A DNA stretch of 64,000 bases from NCBI RefSeq assembly GCF_008831285.2, contig NC_045138.2, positions 24,399,934 through 24,463,933 of the forward strand, written 5' to 3'. This DNA comes from Nymphaea colorata. Its lineage: Eukaryota > Streptophyta > Magnoliopsida > Nymphaeales > Nymphaeaceae. The translations under genes and the position numbers were made by a program. Numbering within the stretch: position 1 is the stretch's first letter; each line of letters begins with the position of its first letter. The notes below the pieces were generated by a model. That model saw only the letters and a list, made by a program, of their open reading frames with translations, did not search any database and had not been told where the DNA came from. Below are positions 24,201-35,067 of this stretch, in pieces.

Positions 24201-27200
24201 TGGGTCTGGCTTTATAAGAGCGGTCCAATAAGATGTGGGGTTCATGAGTCCTGCTTACTACAGAGACAGGTAGTCCAAGAAAATTCATCTGGAACCTGGT
24301 GTCCAATACTAGTTCCAATTAAGATCCATAATCAGAATAAAAGGAAAAAAAAACTACTGCATCAGATACGGAACTGAGACTGGAAGTATAGTCTTAAAAA
24401 TCACAGTATCATTATTCCTACATTAGATCCAGACAGCTGCATATCCTGGGTCCATTGTAAGTCCAAAATACCTTATACCTTGGAGGTGAAGTTTTCCAAC
24501 CCATTTACAAAAAATCGGAGATATATGTAGATGCAGAGGCATGCATGCGAACATCCACAAGTCACAGAAACAATTAAAACAACATATTTATCACTCTCCC
24601 AAGGCATTGAATTTGCAATCCAAATGTACACATAGAGCAGTAAGAATCTTTTTCTCCAGTGCATGTATTTGCTCAACTGCCCATGACTTTAATTTATACG
24701 ATGTGCATAAGAAAAAGAAAACACTTTCAGATATACCTAATTACTCCGTAAATTTAGTTCTTAAAAATTGGAAAGGATTTTGGTTAGCTACTATAGTTCT
24801 ACTTTCGTGATGCTATGACAAAGTATAAACGACATAAGATCAAATATCAGACGACAGGATTTTTTGTTTTAAGTCTATCTTAATATATGATTACTCAACC
24901 ATATACAAACAGTCTAAGAATAAGGCTTCTATCTATATAAGAAAGTGAGTTATGCCTTCCACCAATCCTACCCCTTTGTTTAAGGGAAGCTGGAATATGG
25001 TTGACCACGTATGGGTGACCATGAGCTGAGTTTAGCCAGATTAAACTCAGCTCAACATATATATGCGTAGCTTGAACTGGTCTCAAGTTCCAGTTGAGCT
25101 TCAAATGCAAAGCTCAAGCTTAACTGAATTATGCCCTTTCTATGCTATTCTGTATTTTAGCTCACACCCATAAAGAAAACATTTAAACAAGGCAGGACTT
25201 TAGACAAGATGGAGAAGTACCTAAAAATGATGCAAATGCAAAATACTGCAGCCTCTGTAGATGTATTGGTATTTCATTTGCGATATCATGGTGAATAAGA
25301 GGGAAAAAGGGCGGCCAATTTCTCTCCTCAATCACTATTCCAGCTACAGAAGGACAAAGTAAGAAGCAATAAATTATCTCCGTACATCATATTAAGCAGC
25401 AGCACAAACATTTATTTTTTGAACCAGACATGTAAATGAAGACAAGAAATTGTACCTCGTGCAGCTGCATCTTCCCTTCGTTTTAGCTCCTGCAACAGAG
25501 GAGCAATGCACACCGTAGAATAAGATGAAGCAGAGAATAACCAGTAAAGCACACACTAAAGCATGCAGACAAACAATTGAACAAACAGATGAAAGTGTAC
25601 GGCATAAAGGAAGACAAGAATGCATAGGGAAACTTGTAGGTCTGCTACCAATATCCAGATAGGAAAACTGGCAGATAATCTCCAAAGAGCTTATTTTTCA
25701 TTAAATAAAAGGGAATCTACGTGACACGGGTACATCTAATTTGTCCAGGTACCCGTGTCGGTACGTGGGTACGACGACACGGGTACGTGGATACGGGTCA
25801 TTTTAAAACATTTAAAAGTATATTTTCAAACTTAATTTTTTCTCTAATTTTGATTTTTCCCTTCTTTTATATTTCCCTTCCACTAAGATTCTACATTTTC
25901 CTCACTTTTCTCAGAATTTTTGTGGATTATAAGACTACTAATGTTTTTTTCTTTCATTTTGTCATTTTTGAGAATATAAAATTTGTTGTACCCGCGTTAC
26001 TCACAATTTTCAAAATTGTCGTCCCTGAACCCGTACCCTACCCGCACCCATGTGACATAGAAGGGTATCATTAACTGTTCAAGCTTCTCTCAGAACACAT
26101 GGCTAGCAAGAAGTTGAGTCCCATAATAATTCAACCACACGCTAGTTCTCTGAATATATATGTCATAAGAGTCATGCGTTCCTTACTGCTACAAATAACA
26201 TAAACTAGAAAAAAAAAAAAGTCAAAATGCTAGCATGAAAACTATCTGCCCCCACAGAATATTTTGATGGAAAATAGGAAACATCTGATGGGCCTGAAAA
26301 CTTAAGAAACATTACATGGACGGCACTTAAGCCAATCATCATAAGCAAAATGGAACACTGGACGACAAAACCAAAGTCATGTTTCACAAGGGGAATAGCA
26401 AAAGCAAAGAAAAAGCCAAAAGCATAAACCTGAAGCATGACAATATGTTCCAAAAAGTGATCCCATAATCAATAAAAAAAGAAATTCAGTTGCAGCTAGT
26501 GATTCGAATTCAACAATAGACAAAAATAATGAAGCATCCTGAATCAAGATATGATGAAGAGGCAATCAAGAAAATGAGATCTAATGACCCATATGAAATA
26601 TTATGCAGTCCAACTCAAAACATGTGCATGAGTCAATGACCTAGTACAGGATTAAATACGAGCCATGACAGACACACCTGCTCTCGTCTCTTCAGTTCTG
26701 CCTCTTTAGCTTGCAGTTCCCTCTCTTTCTTCTTCAAATCCTATATATTAGAGAAGAATCACGTTCCAGAACCTCACTTGATATTACATGATAAATATCA
26801 CGCTAGCATGCACTTTTGTGATTTTTAACTCTTAAACACAGCATACCTTGCCTGAATCAAGAGGAATATCAACTGTGGCACTTCCAAAATCAACAGGCTC
26901 AGGGGGAAGAGGTGAAAGCCTATTCATAGCAGTAGGTGCACTTCCTGGATGCTGAAAGTGCAGAAATGTATGAGATGGTATAATTATTTGCTGAAACCAT
27001 AGTCACAAATAATGTTTCGGAATTTTAAATGGCGATGTTTTTCTCCAGTATAATACGGCAAACTTGAAAAAAATGGGAAAAATACGGAAAAAATCCAGTA
27101 AATGTTTTAAAATTTAAAAAAACTAAAAATAGAGGAAAATAAAATAAGTGAGAAACCAATAACACAAACATCAAAAGATAAGTAGATTTGTAACAAATAA

Positions 27201-29023
27201 AAAATAGAAAATGAAAAAAAACTGTTTGGCATAAAAAATGAAAACGTGAAAAAAGCGTTTTTTTTTTTACATTTTTTTCAACGTTTTTTTTTAAGTTTTA
27301 TATGGCAATTTAATTTCACGTTTTTTTTGTGTTTTTTGTGACACTAGCTGACACACATGCACATATGCATACAACAAGAGAGAAAGAGAGAGATAAACAA
27401 AGTATAGGCAAACATGAGCAACAGCATCAAATGATCCCCAAATATCAACTACACAAACGAGTGGCACAATAGATGAGCAACTAATAGACAGGAACTTGAA
27501 GACCTCAAACACATGAAGCACGTTAGCAAGCACAACAAGCAGAGTTACCAAGACAAATACCAAAAAAGGATGTTTAGTCAGCCCAGCTTAGAAAGTGAAA
27601 AAAGTATGTGTCCGCTGCATTTTTGTCATTCCTGTAGCTCAAAACAAGTGCTTAAACCTCTTTTGGCTTCAAATTACTTTCACCTCTGGAACAATGAGTT
27701 CTCTTTTTCTATTTTCCCTCCTCAAGAGCCCAGCTCAAACTCACCATGGCTTTACAATGACAAACTCAAGCTCGAGGTAGGTTCAAAAGGGCAAGGTCTG
27801 CCGTTCAGCTTGTTTACTATCGTTGTTGCAATTTGTTATTAAACAAAGAAGCTACAGAACTGAATCAAATTGCACACAATTTCTTGGAGAACAAAATTTA
27901 GGACATGATCAACAGTGAATAAAAAATCCTAGCCGCTGATCTTCCATTCTTTGTGAACTGGAAACTAACCCAAATAAGCTGAACCAAGCAGAACACAGAA
28001 TCAAGTGCATAATGACCACTGGAACTTCTGTGGAAATTATTCAGCTTCTTGTGCATATTCATAAGAAACCATGTCTGTGGGGCTTACAAATTTGATTGTG
28101 TGTGCATGCATAGACAAGAAATTTTAGTGTCTAAACTTATTTTCTCATGCCTTCACTAGTTTAAAGTTTTTTTCATTGGGATGTATAATGTGCATGCACA
28201 TGTGAGTATATGTATGTGTGTGTGTGTGTCAGTGTGTGTGTGTGTACGCGTGTATGTGGAGTCTTTGGACATAAACAGGGATAATGGAAGCAAATCTGCC
28301 AATGCTCCTGTGTATATGATAATTGCAAAATCTATATGATAATTGCTGGGTCATAATAATTCTGGTGAAGGTTTAAGAATCATCAAGTACCTAAAAAACC
28401 TATATACGTGTGGACACATCATTGGATTGGTAAATGAATCCAGCTCACTGCTTAATCGCATCGTTCATAAATCAAGCAGTCTGAATTTGGTAAAAATAAT
28501 GGAAAACTTACCGTTGTGTAAAATGCACCTCCTCCATAATTTTGTTGTCTAGATGCTCCTGCACGAACTGCTGGATCCTGACAAAAGAAATATATGAGAG
28601 ATCACTCATGGGACACCATTTCTTCCACATAATGGTACCACCTACCTGTAAAATTGAGGAGCTTTGAAATACAATTTGAAGTATAAGATTCTATTTTACG
28701 ACTCACAAAGAGAATGATCACTTAAACATCATGAAAACACAAACTAATCCCACATAAAAGGGATAAAAGTAAAACTGCACATAATTAATATAATTTTTAT
28801 TACATTCCTAAAAATGCATATCAACTACAAAGGAAGATCTCAAACAACAAGAGCAGGAGTAGCCATTGGGAATTGGGAGTGTCCAATTACATTCTTACGG
28901 AAGTGCCCTTTGAGCACCCAAAGGAAAAGAAAAATATTACATGCATACATATATATATATAATTAACGGTTAATTGTTACCAGCCAAATCTTTTCTCACC
29001 ACTGACACCTCTCACAAACACAC

Positions 29024-29084
<61 letters not shown>

Positions 29085-31678
29085 CGGTTAATTGTTACCA
29101 GCCAAATTTTTTCTCACCACTGACACCTCTGACAAACACACTCACTGACACCTCTCACAAACACACTGGATGTCCTTTTGACTAAACCCAAGCCTGTAGA
29201 AAGAAACATCATAGTTGAGTATCCACAACAAACAACATGAATGACTGAATCTAGTTTAACAATTTAGACTTCGTTACACCAATTCTGGTGCATTGAGTGG
29301 TTGTTTTTTTCATTGCACTGGAAACATAACTAAAGAGGGAAAAAAAAATTAAGCCTTTTATACATGCTATCTACTACATAGACCATAGAGACTACATGTA
29401 CAGGCTGGATGGAGCAAACATACACACACACACACAACTGTATCTTTCACATTGGTCTATGACAGCTTAGGATTAATTAGTCTATGAAACAATTGCATAA
29501 GTATACATGAAACATACTAGGAGAAAAAGGAATTTTGGAAGTTTAGAGAAACAGCAATACTCTCTGAACACCACTTTGGAGAATACACTCAAACCAATAA
29601 AGTGACGCTGCTGGAAACACTAGTTCAATACATAAACATTACACACACACAGAGGGTTAGGGGTTTTTTCTTTTGGGCGTGGGGAGAGTATGCATATACA
29701 TGTACTTATTGTTATTTATTAAAAATGGAGCCAGCAGTGGCTGAAACAGCGGAAGTGCCAGTTCAGCCAGTGCATCAGCTGATATTTAGAAGCATCTTTA
29801 TTTTGATTAGATTGGATTTGTCTCTACAATCTATATTATGGTATCTATTATGCTTGAATTCACTTTGTGATTGTAATATCCTTCCAAGTTTATGATTCTT
29901 AAAGAATATAAGTTTAAGAATTTATCCACCACACACCACCATAAATGATGACATTAACATGCCTACTGTATGAAGGTGATGTGACGGCTCCTTACCATGT
30001 CGAGATAGTGGATGCCACATATATGTTAAAGATAGACGTAGTTATCTTTAAGTTGACCATTCTAGAGAAGTTGACTCTCATGAAAATGAAAAATATGTGG
30101 TCATCTTTTACCTACTATGATCACAATACTGATACAAAGGGCTAAGTAAGCAAGAAAATAATCTCTATTTTTTTCTTATTCTTTCTTCACCTATTCCTTT
30201 ATTTATTAATTTTCATTCTCTCTTTGGTATGGTTGTAAATGTTGGTTCTGGTACACGGTTTTTGTCATTGGCTGGATGTGCCAGAAACAACTATTTTTCA
30301 AACTAACTAACGTTAAATAACATCACACACCTTCGAGCTGGCCTGGTAGTTGCCATGCAATGCCCCAATTCTCGACAGAAGTTGATGTTATGATATTTTC
30401 GGAGCACAAGCACATCTGCTGACTTCTAATTTTTTTAAGGGGTTTTTCATGTTGCCAACCTATGTTTTCAGAATTTGTTGTCTTAATAACTTATAACTTG
30501 TAGGGTGACACAAATTGTTGCAATAGGTATAATTCTTTAATCTGAATAAGTGTTAGGAGACCCAATTGTGATCATCAAGTTATGATTATCTCTGAAATGA
30601 AGACGGCTGATATGAGTTACAGGGCAACCATATATTTGTGGAACAAGTCTCTACAGGCTACAGCAGCAGTGGACGTGCCTCTTAAAAATATGCTTTTTCA
30701 ATTCGAAGCCATAAATTGCGTGAAATTCCCAAGTACAGCTCCATTTTCTACCAGTCAAAGTTCAACAAGGACATGTTGCCTCCTTATTTTCAAAAAACAA
30801 GCTGGCTGGACTGCATGGTGGCTTCTTTACTAACTATTGCACACCCAATCCTAATAGCAACTTAAATCAGTTAATGAACACCCTAACGCCTCATAGTCAT
30901 AGAGAGACTGGTCACGCTCATAGGCTTGTCTTTAACATCCCAAAGCTTCGTATCAATCTTTTAGTAGAAAATCCCATTGTCAAACATCTAAATTGTTCAG
31001 TAACCTTACTCCGCTCATTGTAGCGTTTAAAATTTGGAAACATGAAAAAATTTTGCGAGGACATCCAGATAAATGGCTACACGCTCCAAGGCCACGAAAA
31101 AATCAGTGCTAAAAAGAGGGTTTTTACATCATATATCTGGAACTAACTTAAACCACACAGCATCCGAATGATCCACCATAAAGATGTTTACCTCAAATTA
31201 TTAATGAACCTAACGGAAAACGGATTTTTCAGTTCGGTCTAAGTTCACTTTTCTAAGGAGAGAACGACTCTCTAAAGTCTAGACAGTAGCCGTGTGTGTA
31301 CGCAGAAACGAGCAACTCACCACATTACGCTCACCGATGATATCAAGAAAGCTATATACACCAAAATTGAACATAATTCGCCCAAACAACAGGCAGATCT
31401 ATAATCTAACAACAAAATCTAGGCAATTAAACAAGACAACAAACAAGTCTACGACTCAAAATCGCGAGAAGATATAAAATCCCCGAGAATCCGCCAGAAT
31501 TCTCGAGTCTCTTCCCGTAAAGAGACTAAGCCGACTATACTGCAGAAAGAGTCAGCATAAACTACACAATTCGCGAGCGAAAAATCCGAAAATATCGGAA
31601 GGGGAAGGGATGGAGACTCACGGCGAAGGGGTTCACTTCCTCCTCGTCGAACGGATTTCTGTCGAAGCGACCGGCCAT
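21261..31678 (-). CDS. SCAMP: Secretory carrier-associated membrane protein (SCAMP)
   Basis: Thirteen coding exons (high to low): 31678-31622, 28577-28512, 26951-26847, 26740-26678, 25489-25456, 25343-25221, 24096-24034, 23911-23818, 23704-23659, 23566-23499, 21983-21935, 21537-21472, 21347-21261 (stop TAG). They total 306 residues, the usual plant SCAMP length, and all junctions join in phase with GT-AG sites. The N-terminus has two NPF motifs (residues 8-10 and 16-18) that bind EH-domain endocytic adaptors. A Pro-rich stretch (50-63) and a charged coiled coil (77-105) follow. The SCAMP core starts at [20 protein letters not shown]. Four membrane spans follow, with [17 protein letters not shown] between spans 2 and 3, and the cytosolic tail is [20 protein letters not shown]. 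SCAMPs cycle between trans-Golgi/early endosome and plasma membrane and take part in vesicle traffic and cell-plate formation. The first intron is the longest (about 3 kb). Confidence 0.96.
22815..22889 (-). repeat. C-rich/poly(A) tract, G-quadruplex-prone on the SCAMP transcript strand
   Basis: 22815-22866 is almost entirely C with single A, T or G breaks (repeated CCCC blocks), followed by about 23 A (22867-22889). The gene is read from the minus strand, so the pre-mRNA carries a U-run followed by many G3-G6 blocks. It lies inside the intron between exons 23566-23499 and 21983-21935. Confidence 0.8.
25721..26056. mobile_element. MITE-like element inside a SCAMP intron
   Basis: An AT-rich block of about 336 bp with GC-rich ends that are imperfect inverted repeats. 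The left end reads GTGACACGGGTAC; the right end on the opposite strand reads GTCACATGGGTGC (10 of 13 match). Near the left end CGACACGGGTACGTG-type motifs are repeated in short tandem. It sits between SCAMP exons 26740-26678 and 25489-25456. An open frame spanning it (25721-26074) is hydrophobic only because the DNA is T-rich. No clear target-site duplication was seen. Confidence 0.5.
27000..27345. repeat. A/T-homopolymer-rich block in a SCAMP intron
   Basis: The left half is A-rich (GGAAAAATACGG-like pieces) and the right half T-rich (CGTTTTTTTTT, ACGTTTTTTTTG), giving a loosely inverted, foldback-like layout with AACGTG/CACGTT pieces. It may be a decayed MITE or foldback element. It lies within the intron between exons 28577-28512 and 26951-26847. 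Confidence 0.35.
28205..28252. repeat. (TG)n microsatellite in a SCAMP intron
   Basis: Interrupted TG dinucleotide repeats with a CAG and an ACGCG break. Confidence 0.7.
28962..29167. repeat. Tandem duplication split by an AT microsatellite
   Basis: A 62-bp unit beginning AACGGTTAATTGTTACCAGC is present at 28964-29024 and again at 29084-29143. A pure (AT)n run (29025-29083) separates the copies. A third, partial copy of its 3' half (CACTGACACCTCTCACAAAC) follows at about 29143-29167. It lies in SCAMP intron 1. Confidence 0.85.
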
Positions 31679-31890
31679 GACGACTCGTGTCCCTCCCGGC
31701 TATGCGGATGCGATTTGAACGGAAGCTTTCCGCCTCTAAGGAAAATCCTCGAGACGAAAAACTTGCCGGTGAAGAAGCGATCCCAGACGCGCTTTCGTCA
31801 ACAGAGAGATCGACGGGAAAGGTGTGAATTGAGAGTGGGAGAGAGACAGCGCGAGGAAAAGAAGCGGAGACCGAAACTCTGGTTTTCTTT

Positions 31891-31901
31891 TGTTTTAAAT
31901 G
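31891..31901 (-). promoter_or_regulatory. TATA-like element of the SCAMP gene
   Basis: On the minus strand ATTTAAAACA lies about 215 bp upstream of the ATG. It is followed by a pyrimidine-rich leader (CTCTCTCCCACTCTC near 31835). A plausible but unproven core promoter. Confidence 0.4.
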
Positions 31902-31904
31902 CCC

Positions 31905-34900
31905 CAACCTTTTTGTGCATATTAACATATCATGAGCATTTTACCTGTTTTACAAAATGCAGCACATTTTTTTAGCTTTACTCAATTTGACTAAAAAGTA
32001 ACTACTTTATGAATTGTCTGCTGACTACAATTTGCGTCACCTTTGTGCTACATATATTGTTACCATATTTATAATATATCAATTCCCCACTTCCATCACC
32101 AATTTTGCATTTCTTTTTTCTTTTTCCAAATTCATGGCTGGTTGATGTTTGAATAAGTAGTTCTGGTCCTTGTGGAAGCTCCTTTTGTAGCATTTGTGGC
32201 ATGAAAACGAATTTAGCTTGAACTACTGGACTATAACGAAGGGGCTGGATGTTCAAACGTACCATATGGTCAGCCTCGTGTTAAGAAAACTGTGGAGTCG
32301 GTTAGCTCTGACAAGTCACAACGGTTCGCGGGAGAGGAGTCAGTGGAGCGTGGGACCCGCGAACTGTATTCTGTGGTTTGGATAGATTAACCGGTCGGTC
32401 GGATCAGCTGATACCAAGCTCCGGTTTAATTTCACGGGCCTTGCAAACAAATTAGGTCCGATTTTTGCATCCAAAACTGAGGACCCAAAATGCAAATTTT
32501 ATTCAGATCCAATTTCATCACGTACAAGGTCGGGTTCGATACCATTTTAGAATTGGATTTAGTTTTCCAGGGTGTTATGGAGCGAATCTTATAATCTGGA
32601 TCCATTCATATCCATCGGATTAGCTTGTGCTTGGTGACTGAGGCCTCAGTCCGACTTGTTTACATGTAAAACTGAGCTTGGACAAACCAAGTGGCGACTG
32701 AGAAACGGGCTTATATTTTTAAAGAAACTTACTTTAATTTAAAATGTTTGAAAATTTCTTTAATAAAAAATAGGTGGGTACAGGCCAACACCGATATTGA
32801 AAATTTTGGTGTCAATGATGAATACTTGGGATCAATGAGAAATGTATAAAGGAAGATCTGATATTGTTTGATTGAGGAGATGAAAAATCCACTTGAAAGT
32901 AAGCATAAGCTTTCTTTCCTCCATCAAAACATTCTCTTAGGGTTTCATGTAGTAATGAATTCCATTCGGACTTGGTTCATTTAGCTCAACTCTCTTATGA
33001 GCTTGGCTCCCGCTATGATATGATGGAGCATCCCTAATTGATGGGCAACGTTAATAACAGCAACCACAAACACAAAATGATACTGCAAATTCAAGCACCC
33101 ATGATTCTTACGAGTATTGAGACCTTTCTTTATCATTCACGAATCCTTTCCATACTTATTCACGTTGCTAACTATAACTTTGGTCAGTTTCATGGTTCAT
33201 TTGATTACTGAAAGGAAACTCAGAACCAAATGCTCTGCAATCCTTGTAGAGATTATTGAAGATTTTGAGAAAGAAGTGATGATTAATAAATCTCTTCTAT
33301 CCTGAGGAAGCTAACTACCCATGATTTGATATTCCAAATTTCTGCTAATGCAGGCATATGGGGATCCCTGCAGTCAAACAAATGCGTTGGTTGAGGCAAT
33401 TGAATGACTTGACTATAGGCCACCATTGGATTTTCAGAAACTCAAATTTGCTAGATAAAAAATTTTGAAAATTTTCTTCTGAACCCCTTGAAAAAGTTGA
33501 AGCAGCCTCCTAAACAATCGCAAACAATTTAAGTTGCTGACTTTTGCAAGATACTGGTTACGACAACTCAATCCTGGCCCATTCAACAGGTCGTTTCCTC
33601 CTACATAGGAAGGTAGCCAGGGGTTTTAGGGCAGTGGGATTGCAACCAAATCTTACTAGTTAAGTGTAGATGTTCAGAGTGAGAAATTGGATGTTGACTC
33701 TGGCTATTAGAGGTTTGACCCCACCTCAAAAAAAAAAAAAATTTACATTTAAATTTAAAAGTTAAAAATTAAAAATTTACATGTAAATTTTAAAAAATTT
33801 CACTTGTTATATATAAAAATTTTGAAAAATGATATTTCATTCCTAGAAATTTCAATTCAACTGCCCAATGTCTTGGATATGGGACTTGTTCCAAAGTCTT
33901 GGATTTAACACCTTCACGTTTTTCTCACCTCACCATGATCTAGTAGTCACCAACTGTGGTGAGTTGTGTCATCAAGAATTTGTTTCTTGATATTTTCAAT
34001 ATGCTGCTTCAAGTCTCTCATTTTGAAATGTGTTTAGCAGAACAAAAGGCATAATAAAATTGGTTGGATTTTTTTAATATACACGTTTCTCAATTGATTG
34101 TTGGGTAATGCTTAATCTGTCTTGTGCTTGACAAAAGACTGTAAAGACTCTGAAACAGAGGCCTTGGATACAGCAAGTCAAATGCGCACAGCTAGGACTT
34201 GTTCATACATCAGCACTTATGGCTCAACTTTCGTCTTGATGCAAACCGACACACGTTAGTTCCATATTGAAAAGGCGACGATGCGGATAGAATCGGGAAA
34301 AGAAACTCAAACCAGGCAAAGAAAATCAATCAACCCCATCAATCGTCTTGGTCGCTTGAGGACTATAGCTCGTAATTAATCCAACAGCCCCCATCATCAG
34401 TTTCAAAAAGTCATCCCATCGTCCCCTTCGATCTTGACCAGCTTTCCTTGACGGGTTTGCCGGTTCAAAGTTGTGTGTTGAACAGGGGGTGACGGAACAG
34501 CGGCAGGTTGGCAGAGAGTCAGGAGTTACGAAGGTGGAGTCTCCAACAAATACCCGAGGCAGAAAAACGAGACGACAGAAAGTAATAATGTAACTCGTGC
34601 AAGCTCAAACAAACACGCCCACCAACAGGCAACAGCCAGCTCAAGCTCGGTTCACGGCTCGTGCTAAAGACTGCCAGTCTATACCTCGCCTTGGCTCACA
34701 TCGTTTTTCTTTCCAAAAGCATATTTTCTTAACTACCAATGAAAAAACAAAAAAAAGGCATATGTCCTCCACATTATTTGACCATAAGAAGTACAAAGAG
34801 AACCTTCCTCAAGATGACATTAGTCATGTCAAAATATTATGGCCTCAGCCGCTGTTTTTCTACAAAGTAAAACGGCATAATTCTCGTAAATTTCTGTTTT

Positions 34901-35060
34901 ACATGAGCAGCAAGCTAGACATGTGTCGCCTTACACATAATGAATGAATGGTGTCGACTTGCATGTATAATCATAACGTATATTACATTACCACATTTAC
35001 AATGGCCAGCAAAACTATTGTTGTATAATCGAATAAAAATGAATAGTTATAAAAAATCAA
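31905..35060. other. Intergenic region between SCAMP and DUF707 genes
   Basis: No gene was recognised. It includes low-information repeat-like DNA near 32390-32660 (recurring GGTTCGAT/CCGATT pieces) and a copy of the AT-rich dispersed repeat near 33717-33850. Confidence 0.45.
33717..33850 (+). repeat. Copy 1 of an AT-rich dispersed repeat
   Basis: Starts at ACCTCAAAAA after a GACCCC border. It carries TTTACATGTAAATTTTAAAA and AATTTCACTTGTTATATATA, then TTTTGAAAAATGATATTTC. The same order of blocks recurs at 45530, 57735, 57970 and 58315. Confidence 0.65.
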
Positions 35061-35067
35061 AACTCGA

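Noticed and set aside
25721-26074. 117-codon hydrophobic plus-strand frame
   Set aside because: Lies within the MITE-like element. The hydrophobicity comes from T-rich DNA.
31449-31928. 159-codon minus-strand frame at the start of the SCAMP gene
   Set aside because: It covers exon 1, leader and intron in the wrong frame. The SCAMP frame [10 protein letters not shown] is the conserved one.
33600-33735. Possible SINE with GGTTTGACCCC and a poly(A) tail
   Set aside because: No convincing A box. The A-run belongs to the AT-rich dispersed repeat.
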